The position numbers and the translations under genes are program-made. A DNA stretch of 64,000 nt, from the NCBI GenBank assembly GCA_019918135.1, contig WBZZ01003884.1, positions 186,501 through 250,500 of the forward strand, given 5' to 3'. Positions 29,177-37,962 of this stretch are shown in pieces. Position 1 is the first letter of the stretch; each line of letters starts with the position of its first letter. Source of the DNA: Paulinella micropora. Its lineage: Eukaryota; Cercozoa; Imbricatea; Euglyphida; Paulinellidae. Below the pieces are notes generated by a model. That model worked only from the letters and a program-made list of their open reading frames with translations, did no database searches and was not told the origin of the DNA.

Positions 29177-30592
29177 TCAGTTCCGCTGGCGCTTGCTGGG
29201 TTGCGCGGCAGTAGGTCCCGAAAGGTTCGGTAGAGTTGGTTGAACGGGGGTACTAACCGGCGAGAGAGGGGGGGAGATTAGAAAATCTGACGGTGGGCTG
29301 TTTCGAGACGACGGAATTCTGGCGGGGCCCTGCACAGGGTCTAGAGCAGGCGGGGCGCTCCGGGGGGTGGAAGGGGGCTGCCCGGCGGCCGGCGTGGGCA
29401 GTGCCTGCCAGCCAAGGGCGCCAGGGAAGCTCGCAGGGTCGCTAGTGTGATCCTCAAAGCGAATTGAACAGCCAGAGCTTAGGAAAATACGCAGCACTGC
29501 ATACACGCACAGACAGGACAACCAAACTTCTTGGCTTTCGTCCGCGGACATAAGCTGTAAGTCTGTCTGTGCAAAATCAGCCCACGGTCGCTGAAAAAGG
29601 TTATCCAGCCCCAGGCGCGGGTTTCTGTACTCGGAGTTGGCCAGGGCCGGGAAGGTCAGGCTGTTAGGGGATTGCTTGGCCGCCAGCCGGCCCATGATTG
29701 AAACGGTCATTCGCTGGTTGGGATTGAACTTTGTGAAGGGTGTCAGCACCAATTCGCCCGTGGCCAGCCTTTCGATCGCCAGGTAATCATTGCTGGCGGC
29801 CGCGGTCTCCACCTCCGACCAGTTCTTACAAAGTTTGGCCCAGCGGGGCCACCGAGTCCTTTTTGTTAAGCCCCTCAACACCCTATTGGCGTAGCTCTCC
29901 CACTCGTTTAGTGGCACTGTTCTCTGGAACAACAGCCACACAGACACCAACGAAAAGGGCTCCTGTTGCAATATGGTGTGCGCGTGCTGGCGCGTGAGGG
30001 TGGGCAGGTACAGCAAACTCTCCCGGTAGAACTTGAGGCAGGGCGTGAAGGCAGAGGGATCCTGGTTCAGCAGCACGGGGGCAAGCGCCAGCGACAGTGT
30101 TTGCAGGCTCTGGCTCAGGTTTCTGTGCAAACAAATGACCGTCTCGAGGCACTGGCGCGCGTTGGCCTCGGCACCACTGCCGGGCCAGGGCTCGAGAGCG
30201 GCCGAGTACAAAGCGGCGTGGTCGCAGAACCAGCGCCACCCGGCCGCTGCCGTCGCCGTGGACAGGCCGCCCTGCGCCGACAGTGTCCTGCCTAGTATTG
30301 CGCTAGGTAACTGGATTTCAATTAATTGTTTCAACATCCTGTAGTTTCTGCACTTGCAGAGGGTATAAGAGCTGTTGACCCAGCCCGCAAAGTCTTGGTA
30401 CCGGTCGCTGTGCACAAAATCCAACGGTTTCAACTCTAATTGCTCAGTGACAAAGGTGCACAGATTTCGTAAGTCGGGTTCCGTGACGTTGACCTTGATC
30501 GGGATCGACGGCGGGAAATCAAAGGCGGCAGCCAGTTCGTACGGGTACTGGTGGGCCCACAGCGCCGCCCGGGGCTGGCTTGACAAGGACAT
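29177..30592 (-). CDS. Unknown paralogue B of the tandem pair
   Basis: An intact 471-residue protein from the ATG at 30592. It is the tandem duplicate of the gene at 27073-28892, about 285 bp from it on the same strand. The body has a conserved CxC (TLCKCRNYRMLKQL), a Trp-rich stretch (AAGWRWFCDHAALYSAALEPW), NARQCLETVICL, and a Leu-rich helical second half. The carboxyl end is proline-rich and disordered, with a single unit resembling the partner's 20-residue repeat (LISPPLSPVSTPVQ) and a basic KRQRN terminus. A short stretch NARNCLRT in the gene at 46920-47918 may mark a distant third member. I do not recognise the family. The basic terminus hints at nuclear location. Confidence 0.8.
   Translation of the reverse strand: MSLSSQPRAALWAHQYPYELAAAFDFPPSIPIKVNVTEPDLRNLCTFVTEQLELKPLDFVHSDRYQDFAGWVNSSYTLCKCRNYRMLKQLIEIQLPSAILGRTLSAQGGLSTATAAAGWRWFCDHAALYSAALEPWPGSGAEANARQCLETVICLHRNLSQSLQTLSLALAPVLLNQDPSAFTPCLKFYRESLLYLPTLTRQHAHTILQQEPFSLVSVWLLFQRTVPLNEWESYANRVLRGLTKRTRWPRWAKLCKNWSEVETAAASNDYLAIERLATGELVLTPFTKFNPNQRMTVSIMGRLAAKQSPNSLTFPALANSEYRNPRLGLDNLFQRPWADFAQTDLQLMSADESQEVWLSCLCVYAVLRIFLSSGCSIRFEDHTSDPASFPGALGWQALPTPAAGQPPSTPRSAPPALDPVQGPARIPSSRNSPPSDFLISPPLSPVSTPVQPTLPNLSGPTAAQPSKRQRN
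29929..29992 (-). repeat. 64-bp block identical to 28220-28283
   Basis: Second copy of the identical block described at 28220-28283. Confidence 0.75.
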
Positions 30593-30757
30593 AAGTTTAA
30601 TATAAGGGAAGACTGCTTGGTTCGGATTTTTGTCTTGACAGTGTTGGCCTTCTTTTTTTTTTCTTTCTTCGTTTCTCCCAACCCCCCCCCCTCACTTTCT
30701 CTCTGTTAGTATCTTGTCGGGGGAGGAGGGGGCCGAATCTGGGGAGAGGTTTTTTTT

Positions 30758-33700
30758 TTAGACGGGAGAAAGCTTTCCGCCCGGGTGTACGGGAGGTCCG
30801 TTCTCCGCGATTGCAGGCTCGTTCCTCCTCTTCTTGTGCGTGTAGACGAGCCAGGCCAACAACAAGAGGCCCACGCACGGCAGCAGGAAGACGGCCAGCC
30901 AAGCCAAGTCACGCCGGATCGGTGCCGCGGGCGCTGCGAGCAGCACCGCACTGATAGCCGGGGCCGACGGCGGTTCCGGCACAATTATGCCGAACTCGAG
31001 CGTCTCAAGCCGGAGCCGGCGCCCTTCGTCGACCGCATAAATGTCCGCGCGGGGGGACGAGGACAAGGCCGTCAGCCCGCAGAGCCAACTACGGGGGTCA
31101 ATTGCGCGGCAATCCGCGTCGGCGCTCTGCCACTCCAGTCCCCCCGGCGGAGCCGGCAGGCTGAATTCGAGCGAAACTCGTGGCGCAGCCGACATGAGCC
31201 GCCGGCGATTGTTGGGCAAGAACAGCAGCCTGACAACGTTGGCGTCGGTAGCGTTGCAGGCCTGCTGTGTCGTCAGGTCAGTGCAGTTCTGTTGCGAGAC
31301 GTTGCCGGTTGCTAGCAGCAACCGGTTCTTTAACTCTAGCTTGAATTCTAGCGGCAGGCGCGCGGTCTGATTCTTGGCCAGGCCCAGCCACGAGAGCGTG
31401 CGTGTGCGCTGCAGCCAGAGCTGGCCCCCCAGGTACTGCCGCCCGTCCTCGAGGCGCGTGAGCTGGCAGAGCGACGCGTACAGAAAGTCGAGCCCGAGCA
31501 GCGCGTCTGACAAGGAGCTGTTGGCGGACAGGGCCGAGGGGAAGGAGCCCGCCGGCAGGATCCCGCCCGTCAGGCAGTTGTCTTCTAGGTACAGGAGTTG
31601 CAGCTGCTCGGAGAGCAGGTCCGTGGGCTCCCGTTGCAAGAGGTCGTTGACACCCACCACTACGCGCAGGACGGGCTCGGCGGTGCCGTGCGGGGTCATA
31701 GCCAGGCCCAGCCCAGAGAGATCGCGCCTGATCACCGGGCCCATGGGCATCCGGACCGAGGAAGTGACGGAGGGGCTGGCGGTCGCGGAACCGGTGTTGG
31801 AGCTCGAGGCAGTTACTGACCGGCTAGCGGTCACGGAACCGGTGTTAGAGGCAGTTACCGACGGGCTGGTGGTCGGGGGCTCACTGTCCGAGGCAGTTAC
31901 CGACGGGCTGGTGGTCATGGAACCACTGTTAGAGGCAGCGACGGAGGGGCTGAAAGTCGCGGAACTTGTCTTTGAGTTAGAGGCAGTGACGGAGGAGCTG
32001 CCAGTCGCTGAACGGGATTTTGAGGCACTGCGTGTCGGGGAACTGGATTTAGAGGCACTGCGTGTCAGGGAACGGGATTTAGAGGCGGTTACGGACGGGC
32101 TCGCGGTCGGGGACTCGCTGTTGGAGGGAGTGACGGACGGGCTCACAGTGGGGGACACGCTGTTGGAGGGAGTGACGGACGGGCTCGCGGTCGGGGACTC
32201 GCTGTTGGAGGGAGTGACGGACGGGCTCACAGTGGGGGACGCGCTGTTGGAGGGAGTGACGGACGGGCTCACAGTCGGAGACGCGCTGTTGGAGGGAGTG
32301 ACGGAATAGCTGGCAGTTGGGGACGCGCTGGTCGAAGGAGTGACGGACGGGCTCACAGTCGGAGACGCGCTGGTCGAAGGAGTGACGGACGGGCTTACAG
32401 TCGGGGACGCGCTGTTAGAAGGAGTGACGGAATAGCTGGCAGTCGGGGACGCGCTGTTGGAGGGAGTGACGGAATAGCTGGCAGTTGGGGACGCGCTGGT
32501 CGAAGGAGTGACGGACGGGCTCACAGTCGCAGACGCGCTGGTCGAAGGAGTGACGGAATAGCTGGCAGTTGGGGACGCGCTGGTCGAAGGAGTGACGGAC
32601 GGGCTTACAGTCGGGGACGCGCTGTTGGAGGGAGTGACGGAATAGCTGGCAGTTGGGGATCGAGTGTTGGAGGGAGTGACGGAAGAGCTGGCAGTCGGGG
32701 ACGCGCTGTTAGAAGGAGTGACGGATGGACTCGCAGTCGGGGATCGAGTGTTGGAGGGAGTGACGGATGGACTCGCAGTTGGGGATCGAGTGTTGGAGGG
32801 AGTGACGGATGGACTCGCAGTTGGGGACGCGCTGTTCGAAGGAGTGACGGATGGACTCGCAGTCGGGGACGCGCTGTTCGAAGGAGTGACGGATGGACTC
32901 GCAGTCGGGGACGCGCTGTTCGAAGGAGTGACGGATGGACTCGCAGTCGGGGACCCGCTGTTAGAAGGAGTGACGGATGGACTCGCAGTCGGGGACGCGC
33001 TGTTCGAAGGAGTGACGGACGGGCTTACAGTCGGGGACCGAGTGTTGGAGGGAGTGACGGATGGACTCGCAGTCGGGGACGCGCTGTTCGAAGGAGTGAC
33101 GGATGGACTCGCAGTCGGGGATCGAGTGTTGGAGGGAGTGACGGAAGAGCTGGCAGTCGGGGACGCGCTGTTAGAAGGAGTGACGGATGGACTCGCAGTC
33201 GGGGACCGAGTGTTGGAGGGAGTGACGGATGGACTCGCAGTCGGGGATCGAGTGTTGGAGGGAGTGACGGAAGAGCTGGCAGTCGGGGACGCGCTGTTCG
33301 AAGGAGTGACGGATGGACTCGCAGTCGGGGACGCGCTGTTCGAAGGAGTGACGGATGGACTCGCAGTCGGGGACGCGCTGTTCGAAGGAGTGACGGATGG
33401 ACTCGCAGTCGGGGATCGAGTGTTGGAGGGAGTGACGGAAGAGCTGGCAGTCGGGGACGCGCTGGTCGAAGGAGTGACGGATGGACTCGCAGTCGGGGAT
33501 CGAGTGTTGGAGGGAGTGACGGATGGACTCGCAGTCGGGGACGCGCTGTTCGAAGGAGTGACGGATGGACTCGCAGTCGGGGACGCGCTGTTCGAAGGAG
33601 TGACGGATGGACTCGCAGTCGGGGATCGAGTGTTGGAGGGAGTGACGGAAGAGCTGGCAGTCGGGGACGCGCTGGTCGAAGGAGTGACGGATGGACTCGC

Positions 33701-34555
33701 AGTCGGGGATCGAGTGTTGGAGGGAGTGACGGATGGACTCGCAGTCGGGGACGCGCTGTTCGAAGGAGTGACGGATGGACTCGCAGTCGGGGACGCGCTG
33801 TTCGAAGGAGTGACGGATGGACTCGCAGTCGGGGATCGAGTGTTGGAGGGAGTGACGGATGGACTCGCAGTCGGGGACGCGCTGTTCGAAGGAGTGACGG
33901 ATGGACTCGCAGTCGGGGACGCGCTGTTCGAAGGAGTGACGGATGGACTCGCAGTCGGGGATCGAGTGTTGGAGGGAGTGACGGAAGAGCTGGCAGTCGG
34001 GGACGCGCTGTTAGAAGGAGTGACGGATGGACTCGCAGTCGGGGACGCGCTGTTCGAAGGAGTGACGGATGGACTCGCAGTTGCGGACGCGCTGTTAGAA
34101 GGAGTGACGGATGGACTCGCAGTCGGGGATCGAGTGTTGGAGGGAGTGACGGAAGAGCTGGCAGTCGGGGATCGAGTGTTGGAGGGAGTGACGGACGGAC
34201 TCGCAGTCGGGGACGCGCTGTTAGAAGGAGTGACGGACGGACTCGCAGTTGCGGATGTGCTGTTAGAAGGAGTGACGGAATTGCTAGGTCCCCCGTTGTT
34301 ATTACTGTTACCGTTATTACCAGTACTGTTGTTACTGTTACCATTACCGTTACCATTACCGTTATTACCAGTACTGTTATTACCGTTACTGTTATTACCA
34401 GTACTGTTATTACCGTTACCGTTACCATTACCGTTACCATTACCGTTATTACCATTACCGTTATTACCGTTATTATTACCGTTAGTATTGTTATTGTCGT
34501 TACCATAACCGTAACCATTACCGTTAGTATTGTTATTACCATTACCCCCCTGCAT
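30758..34555 (-). CDS. Mucin-like repeat protein with C-terminal membrane anchor
   Basis: An intact 1265-residue protein from the ATG at 34555. Residues 1 to about 90 are almost only Asn and Gly. Residues about 93-935 are some sixty copies of a 14-residue unit, TPSNSASPTASPSV with variants such as TPSNTRSPTASSSV, heavily O-glycosylatable and probably an extended stalk. A globular Cys-containing domain of about 280 residues follows, with several Leu-rich turns (LQLLYLEDNCLTGG, LSWLGLAKNQTARLP), then a membrane segment at about 1217-1238 (LAWLAVFLLPCVGLLLLAWL) and a cytosolic tail starting THKKRRNE. No classical signal peptide precedes the Asn/Gly region, so membrane insertion may rely on the C-terminal segment, or the true N-terminus differs. 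A surface or virion-fibre role is inferred. Confidence 0.8.
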   Translation of the reverse strand: MQGGNGNNNTNGNGYGYGNDNNNTNGNNNGNNGNGNNGNGNGNGNGNGNNSTGNNSNGNNSTGNNGNGNGNGNSNNSTGNNGNSNNNGGPSNSVTPSNSTSATASPSVTPSNSASPTASPSVTPSNTRSPTASSSVTPSNTRSPTASPSVTPSNSASATASPSVTPSNSASPTASPSVTPSNSASPTASSSVTPSNTRSPTASPSVTPSNSASPTASPSVTPSNSASPTASPSVTPSNTRSPTASPSVTPSNSASPTASPSVTPSNSASPTASPSVTPSNTRSPTASPSVTPSTSASPTASSSVTPSNTRSPTASPSVTPSNSASPTASPSVTPSNSASPTASPSVTPSNTRSPTASPSVTPSTSASPTASSSVTPSNTRSPTASPSVTPSNSASPTASPSVTPSNSASPTASPSVTPSNSASPTASSSVTPSNTRSPTASPSVTPSNTRSPTASPSVTPSNSASPTASSSVTPSNTRSPTASPSVTPSNSASPTASPSVTPSNTRSPTVSPSVTPSNSASPTASPSVTPSNSGSPTASPSVTPSNSASPTASPSVTPSNSASPTASPSVTPSNSASPTASPSVTPSNTRSPTASPSVTPSNTRSPTASPSVTPSNSASPTASSSVTPSNTRSPTASYSVTPSNSASPTVSPSVTPSTSASPTASYSVTPSTSASATVSPSVTPSTSASPTASYSVTPSNSASPTASYSVTPSNSASPTVSPSVTPSTSASPTVSPSVTPSTSASPTASYSVTPSNSASPTVSPSVTPSNSASPTVSPSVTPSNSESPTASPSVTPSNSVSPTVSPSVTPSNSESPTASPSVTASKSRSLTRSASKSSSPTRSASKSRSATGSSSVTASNSKTSSATFSPSVAASNSGSMTTSPSVTASDSEPPTTSPSVTASNTGSVTASRSVTASSSNTGSATASPSVTSSVRMPMGPVIRRDLSGLGLAMTPHGTAEPVLRVVVGVNDLLQREPTDLLSEQLQLLYLEDNCLTGGILPAGSFPSALSANSSLSDALLGLDFLYASLCQLTRLEDGRQYLGGQLWLQRTRTLSWLGLAKNQTARLPLEFKLELKNRLLLATGNVSQQNCTDLTTQQACNATDANVVRLLFLPNNRRRLMSAAPRVSLEFSLPAPPGGLEWQSADADCRAIDPRSWLCGLTALSSSPRADIYAVDEGRRLRLETLEFGIIVPEPPSAPAISAVLLAAPAAPIRRDLAWLAVFLLPCVGLLLLAWLVYTHKKRRNEPAIAENGPPVHPGGKLSPV
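31750..34285. repeat. 42-bp tandem repeat array (about 60 units)
   Basis: A long array of 42-bp units around ggagtgacggatggactcgc, coding the Ser/Thr/Pro stalk of the gene at 30758-34555. Units alternate between a few subtypes (ending gttcga, gttaga or gtgttgg) in a higher-order order, suggesting unequal exchange of blocks of two to four units. Confidence 0.95.
34286..34550. repeat. Triplet and hexamer low-complexity tract (Asn/Gly coding)
   Basis: The plus strand shows repeated ttaccgttaccattaccg-type hexamers and triplets, coding Asn/Gly on the minus strand at the start of the mucin-like gene. It is AT-richer than the rest of the window. Confidence 0.85.
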
Positions 34556-35187
34556 TATTGCTGCTCTCCTTCTCAGCCCAAGCGCAGACTCTTTTTTTTT
34601 GCTTGGTCCGCGTATCCGTGTGTTGCGTTAGCCACCGCCTTTTTTTCCAAAGGATTATCAATAGTCACGCTCCTGGCTGCTTAGACGCCTGAGAAATCTT
34701 TCTAAAACAAATGTTTTCCTGTTCCCGCCTCACGATCCCGTCAGTCAGTTGCTTTTTTTTTTGTATTCACTCCTTCTTAAATTTGTGCTTGTTGTGCTTG
34801 GCCAACGCCTTCCCACTCTATCCTTTTTACTTGTAGCAGCCACAATCCACACCAAAATTCCCTTCCCACACCCTCCCTCTTCTCCCTCGTTCCAGTGCTC
34901 GTATGTCAGCATTCCAAAAATGTCTCCATTCCCCGGCCTTCAAAAAAGGCAAAAGCGTGGGAAGAGAAACACGGGAGAAAAGAGGGGGGGAGGGGAAGGA
35001 ACAACAAAGACGATTTGTGCTTTTTTTTGGCTTAGTCTTGTAAGCAAGAGGGATTCTGAGCTGCAACGTGAATTTCCGCTGTCTTTTCAGAGAAAACTCT
35101 CCGTCCGCAGCCTTTGCAGCGCTAGGAAAATACAGTCCCTGAGCTTTTTTTGCTCCGCTCTGGCAGACATTAGCTACAACGCGGGTT
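34556..35187. other. Divergent spacer between mucin-like and SET-like genes
   Basis: About 630 bp. T runs occur at 34590 and 34753, a purine-rich block at 34950-35000, and there is otherwise no repeat or coding signal. It should hold the promoters of both neighbours; no TATA-like match stands out. Confidence 0.5.
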
Positions 35188-37122
35188 ATGGAGCAGCAAA
35201 TGCCCTGGGTGCACGGGGCTCGTCTGTTGACTGCCGACGAACTAAAACAAGGGTTGACCTGCGGGGTTTGCGCAGACCCCGCGATAGGCCTGCTGACGCA
35301 CGCACCTGACAGAATACAGCTCTGGCAGCCGGTGCCTGTGTGCGACGTGTGCCTAGCCCAACCTCGGGGCTGGCCAACCGCCAAAGACCCCAACCTGGCC
35401 GGCGACGTCAGGGGTACCTTAGGGCACACGGTCTTTGCCGTAGCCATCGATGACCAGCACAAGAACTTTGGCGCATTTACTACGCTCCCTATCTCACGGG
35501 GCAAACGCCATCATGGCCTGTTCTTTGATGGCGAGGTTTCAGAACATCCTAGAGGCCGTGGACCGCGAGCCCCGCACGACCTACCCATGTATGCAGACGT
35601 TTCTGCCGAAACGCTGACTACCCACTGGATTCCCTGGGACATGTTCTGGAGAATCGACGGGCGCCAGCAATTGGCACGCTACAAGGCAGAACAAGCCAGG
35701 ATACTGCAACAGGTGCTAGCAGAACGTGACGGTTCTTGGGAGAGATTCAATGCTAGGCCCGGCAAGTCCCTAGTCTTCGAGTTGCCCCCTGACCTGCGCT
35801 TCAAGGGCTCGGCCCAGCTGGTTAACGCCCAGAAACGTGCCAGTCATGCGGAGCGTGCTAGGGCTAAACAGCAGGGCCAGGTCATTGTTTGTCCCATGCT
35901 CAGGAAAAGGCTTGGTAGATATTTTGTCGACAGGCCCGCCAGATCATACCGGCCCTACCTAGAATGTGCAACCGGCGTGGACGACAGGTTTGTATCGGGT
36001 GAGCAGCTTTTCTGGGACTACGGCTGTGACGAGGCCAGGGAAGAGAAGCAACAAGGACGACGCGCGCACCCGCCGTCTTCTCCCGCTAGTTCGCCGTCCC
36101 CTCCTCCGCCGCCCAGGCTAGCGATGAGGAGGAGAGTGCATGTCCACGGCACCTTCTTCCAGCCCCAACTTGCTCCGTCCGTCTACTTTGACATCCGGGC
36201 CCTGGCCGAGATTTGTGGCACCACCAAGATCGTGCTCGTGCATTCCGAGGAGAACGGGCTGGCGGGATTCTCACCCGATGAATTGGCGCAAGTCTCGTGT
36301 TGCGAACTCGGGTTCTTCAACACCGACAGAACTACACAGGAACGATACCGACTGTTCGACAATTCGTTTCTCTGCCTAGTTTGCATGCCGGATCAACACT
36401 TTAAACGCATAGTAAAAGAGTTCAAGAAGTTTGCGCGCAAATGTGCTGACAAGAAAGAAACAAAGCTGGCCGGCCTCGGCATAGCGAGCGGGTGCAACTT
36501 CGGCCTGGCCGTAGACCTTTGGAAGCAACGCCGTTTAGATGGATCAAGCTCTCCATTCGACCATCTTCACGGCCAGGCTATCTGTTGGCAGACAACCTAT
36601 TCAGACAGCGCAGAGAAAGCCATGAGCCGGGCGAAAACTAATCGCGGCGGTAAACGGGTTATTGCAGAGAAGGCTTTTAGGCGCATAGAAGAGGCTTTTA
36701 AGAAGAAGATCGACCCGTTAGTTTTATATTATGAGGATTACAATCCAGACCTGAGGGAAAAACAATACCATACCTGGATCACTGGACAGAAGCAGTGGTA
36801 CGAGCAAGAGGCTAAGTCGGGAACCGTGGTTTCTTTCGACAGGTTCTTCTACGTGGTGTTCTGGCGCCCTTTTAACTTTGCGCTGGTCGCTAGACAAGAT
36901 ATCAAATCTTCTAGACACCTGATTATAGCAGAGTTTCCGGCCATTCTCGACAAGACCAGAAAATCCGGAGACAGTAGCTCCTCGGAAGAGGATGACGATA
37001 GCCATCAGAACCAACAAGATGGACCGGGCCGCAAGTCCAACAACAAACAAGGGAAGGACGAGCAGGAAAACCGTCCAGCGGAAATCGCTATGCTAATATG
37101 TCAGGTGTTGGCCAACGCCTAG
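35188..37122 (+). CDS. SET-domain-like protein with zinc N-terminus and acidic tail
   Basis: A 644-residue protein. Cys25/28 and Cys52/55 (CGVC, CDVC) form a likely zinc finger. Residues about 90-280 resemble a SET domain. NFGAFTTLPISRGKRHHGLF followed by DGEV parallels the GxGxFA...I..G...GE opening, LVNAQKRASHAERARA sits where the NH/NA motif falls, and VSGEQLFWDYG is very like the GEELxxDYG close. The family transfers methyl groups from S-adenosylmethionine to lysine. The key Asn-His pair is not clear, so activity is uncertain. After a proline linker comes an unrecognised domain (about 310-590), then an acidic, Ser-rich tail (SGDSSSSEEDDDS). The next gene overlaps its end by 25 bp. Confidence 0.6.
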   Translation: MEQQMPWVHGARLLTADELKQGLTCGVCADPAIGLLTHAPDRIQLWQPVPVCDVCLAQPRGWPTAKDPNLAGDVRGTLGHTVFAVAIDDQHKNFGAFTTLPISRGKRHHGLFFDGEVSEHPRGRGPRAPHDLPMYADVSAETLTTHWIPWDMFWRIDGRQQLARYKAEQARILQQVLAERDGSWERFNARPGKSLVFELPPDLRFKGSAQLVNAQKRASHAERARAKQQGQVIVCPMLRKRLGRYFVDRPARSYRPYLECATGVDDRFVSGEQLFWDYGCDEAREEKQQGRRAHPPSSPASSPSPPPPPRLAMRRRVHVHGTFFQPQLAPSVYFDIRALAEICGTTKIVLVHSEENGLAGFSPDELAQVSCCELGFFNTDRTTQERYRLFDNSFLCLVCMPDQHFKRIVKEFKKFARKCADKKETKLAGLGIASGCNFGLAVDLWKQRRLDGSSSPFDHLHGQAICWQTTYSDSAEKAMSRAKTNRGGKRVIAEKAFRRIEEAFKKKIDPLVLYYEDYNPDLREKQYHTWITGQKQWYEQEAKSGTVVSFDRFFYVVFWRPFNFALVARQDIKSSRHLIIAEFPAILDKTRKSGDSSSSEEDDDSHQNQQDGPGRKSNNKQGKDEQENRPAEIAMLICQVLANA

Positions 37123-37634
37123 CTAAGCTGTGGGAGCGCGAACAGGACACCAAGATGTTAAGCCACAATAAGAAGGAAGACTATTTTGTGCCCCATTATC
37201 GCCAGCCTAACATCCCAGGCGCCCGCTACGCGGGCATCCTCGGGGCCAACAAGCCCATTCCCACGTTCCTCCTCGCGCACTGTGCGCTAGGCGCTACCGA
37301 CGAGAGCAAGGCCAATGCGAAGATCGTGGTCGACGAGCACAACAGATTTTATCTGCAGACGATTAGGGGCAAGCATTTCCAAAAGGATGACTTGGTGCTC
37401 GTAGATTATCGGTGGAAGGCTAAATATACCACTGGTTTAACTGATCTCCGGCCAGAATCTTTCAGAGCATGGCTGGAAACAACACCCAGTATGAAAGACT
37501 TTATTACTGCTCAGATGGAAGGCGTGGACGCCCGGCCCGGACCTGCAAGACCGGACTCTTGGCCTCATCAGGTCGGATTACCGAACGAAAAAAGCCGGCC
37601 CAGCCCCGAACACGTCCTGTACCTGACGTCGTGA
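37098..37634 (+). CDS. Small protein with SET-like C-terminal half
   Basis: A 178-residue frame whose ATG lies 25 bp before the stop of the preceding gene, in another frame, so the two may be translated from one transcript. Residues 55-105 (PTFLLAHCALGATDES, then KANAKIVVDEHNRFYLQT, then FQKDDLVLVDY) match the second half of a SET domain: an H/N-bearing segment, NAK, and a GEELxxDY-like close. No amino-terminal half is present in this frame. It may be a divergent partner of the upstream protein, or a detached piece of a duplicated SET-like domain. The proline-rich end is probably disordered. Confidence 0.5.
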   Translation: MSGVGQRLAKLWEREQDTKMLSHNKKEDYFVPHYRQPNIPGARYAGILGANKPIPTFLLAHCALGATDESKANAKIVVDEHNRFYLQTIRGKHFQKDDLVLVDYRWKAKYTTGLTDLRPESFRAWLETTPSMKDFITAQMEGVDARPGPARPDSWPHQVGLPNEKSRPSPEHVLYLTS

Positions 37635-37962
37635 GTGGAACAAGCCTGGCACCAGCAGCTCCACCGCCTGACGACGAGCACTCTTCCTAGACCCTTCTCT
37701 TTAGTTTTTTGTAGCAAGAGAGGACGGTCAGTGCCACCACCTTTTTTTCTTCTATCTTTTTTTTTTATGGGCTTTTACCGCGCAGAACAGAAACTCGGTG
37801 TGCCTGCCTTTGCCTGCTCCCCGAAAAAAAAAACCCTTCATTTGTGCTTTTTTAATCAGTCAATAAAAAAATTGGTCTGCCCTTGGTTGCTGTCAAGAAA
37901 AAAAAAGGACTCGCTCAAGAGACCTAACGGAAGAAAAGGAGAGAGAAGGGGTGAGGAGGAGT
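37635..37962. other. Convergent spacer
   Basis: About 330 bp of T and A runs between two 3' ends, with aataaaaaaat at about 37861 as a possible polyadenylation-type signal. No gene seen. Confidence 0.5.

Noticed and set aside
32664-34508. 614-codon frame on the plus strand through the repeat array (LEGVTDGLAVGD units)
   Set aside because: It is the complement of the Ser/Thr/Pro repeats. It has no independent flanking sequence, and the minus-strand reading gives a complete protein with a membrane anchor.
33025-34542. 505-codon frame of LRVHPSLL units on the minus strand
   Set aside because: Same array in another frame; period and ends are set by the repeat, not by a protein.
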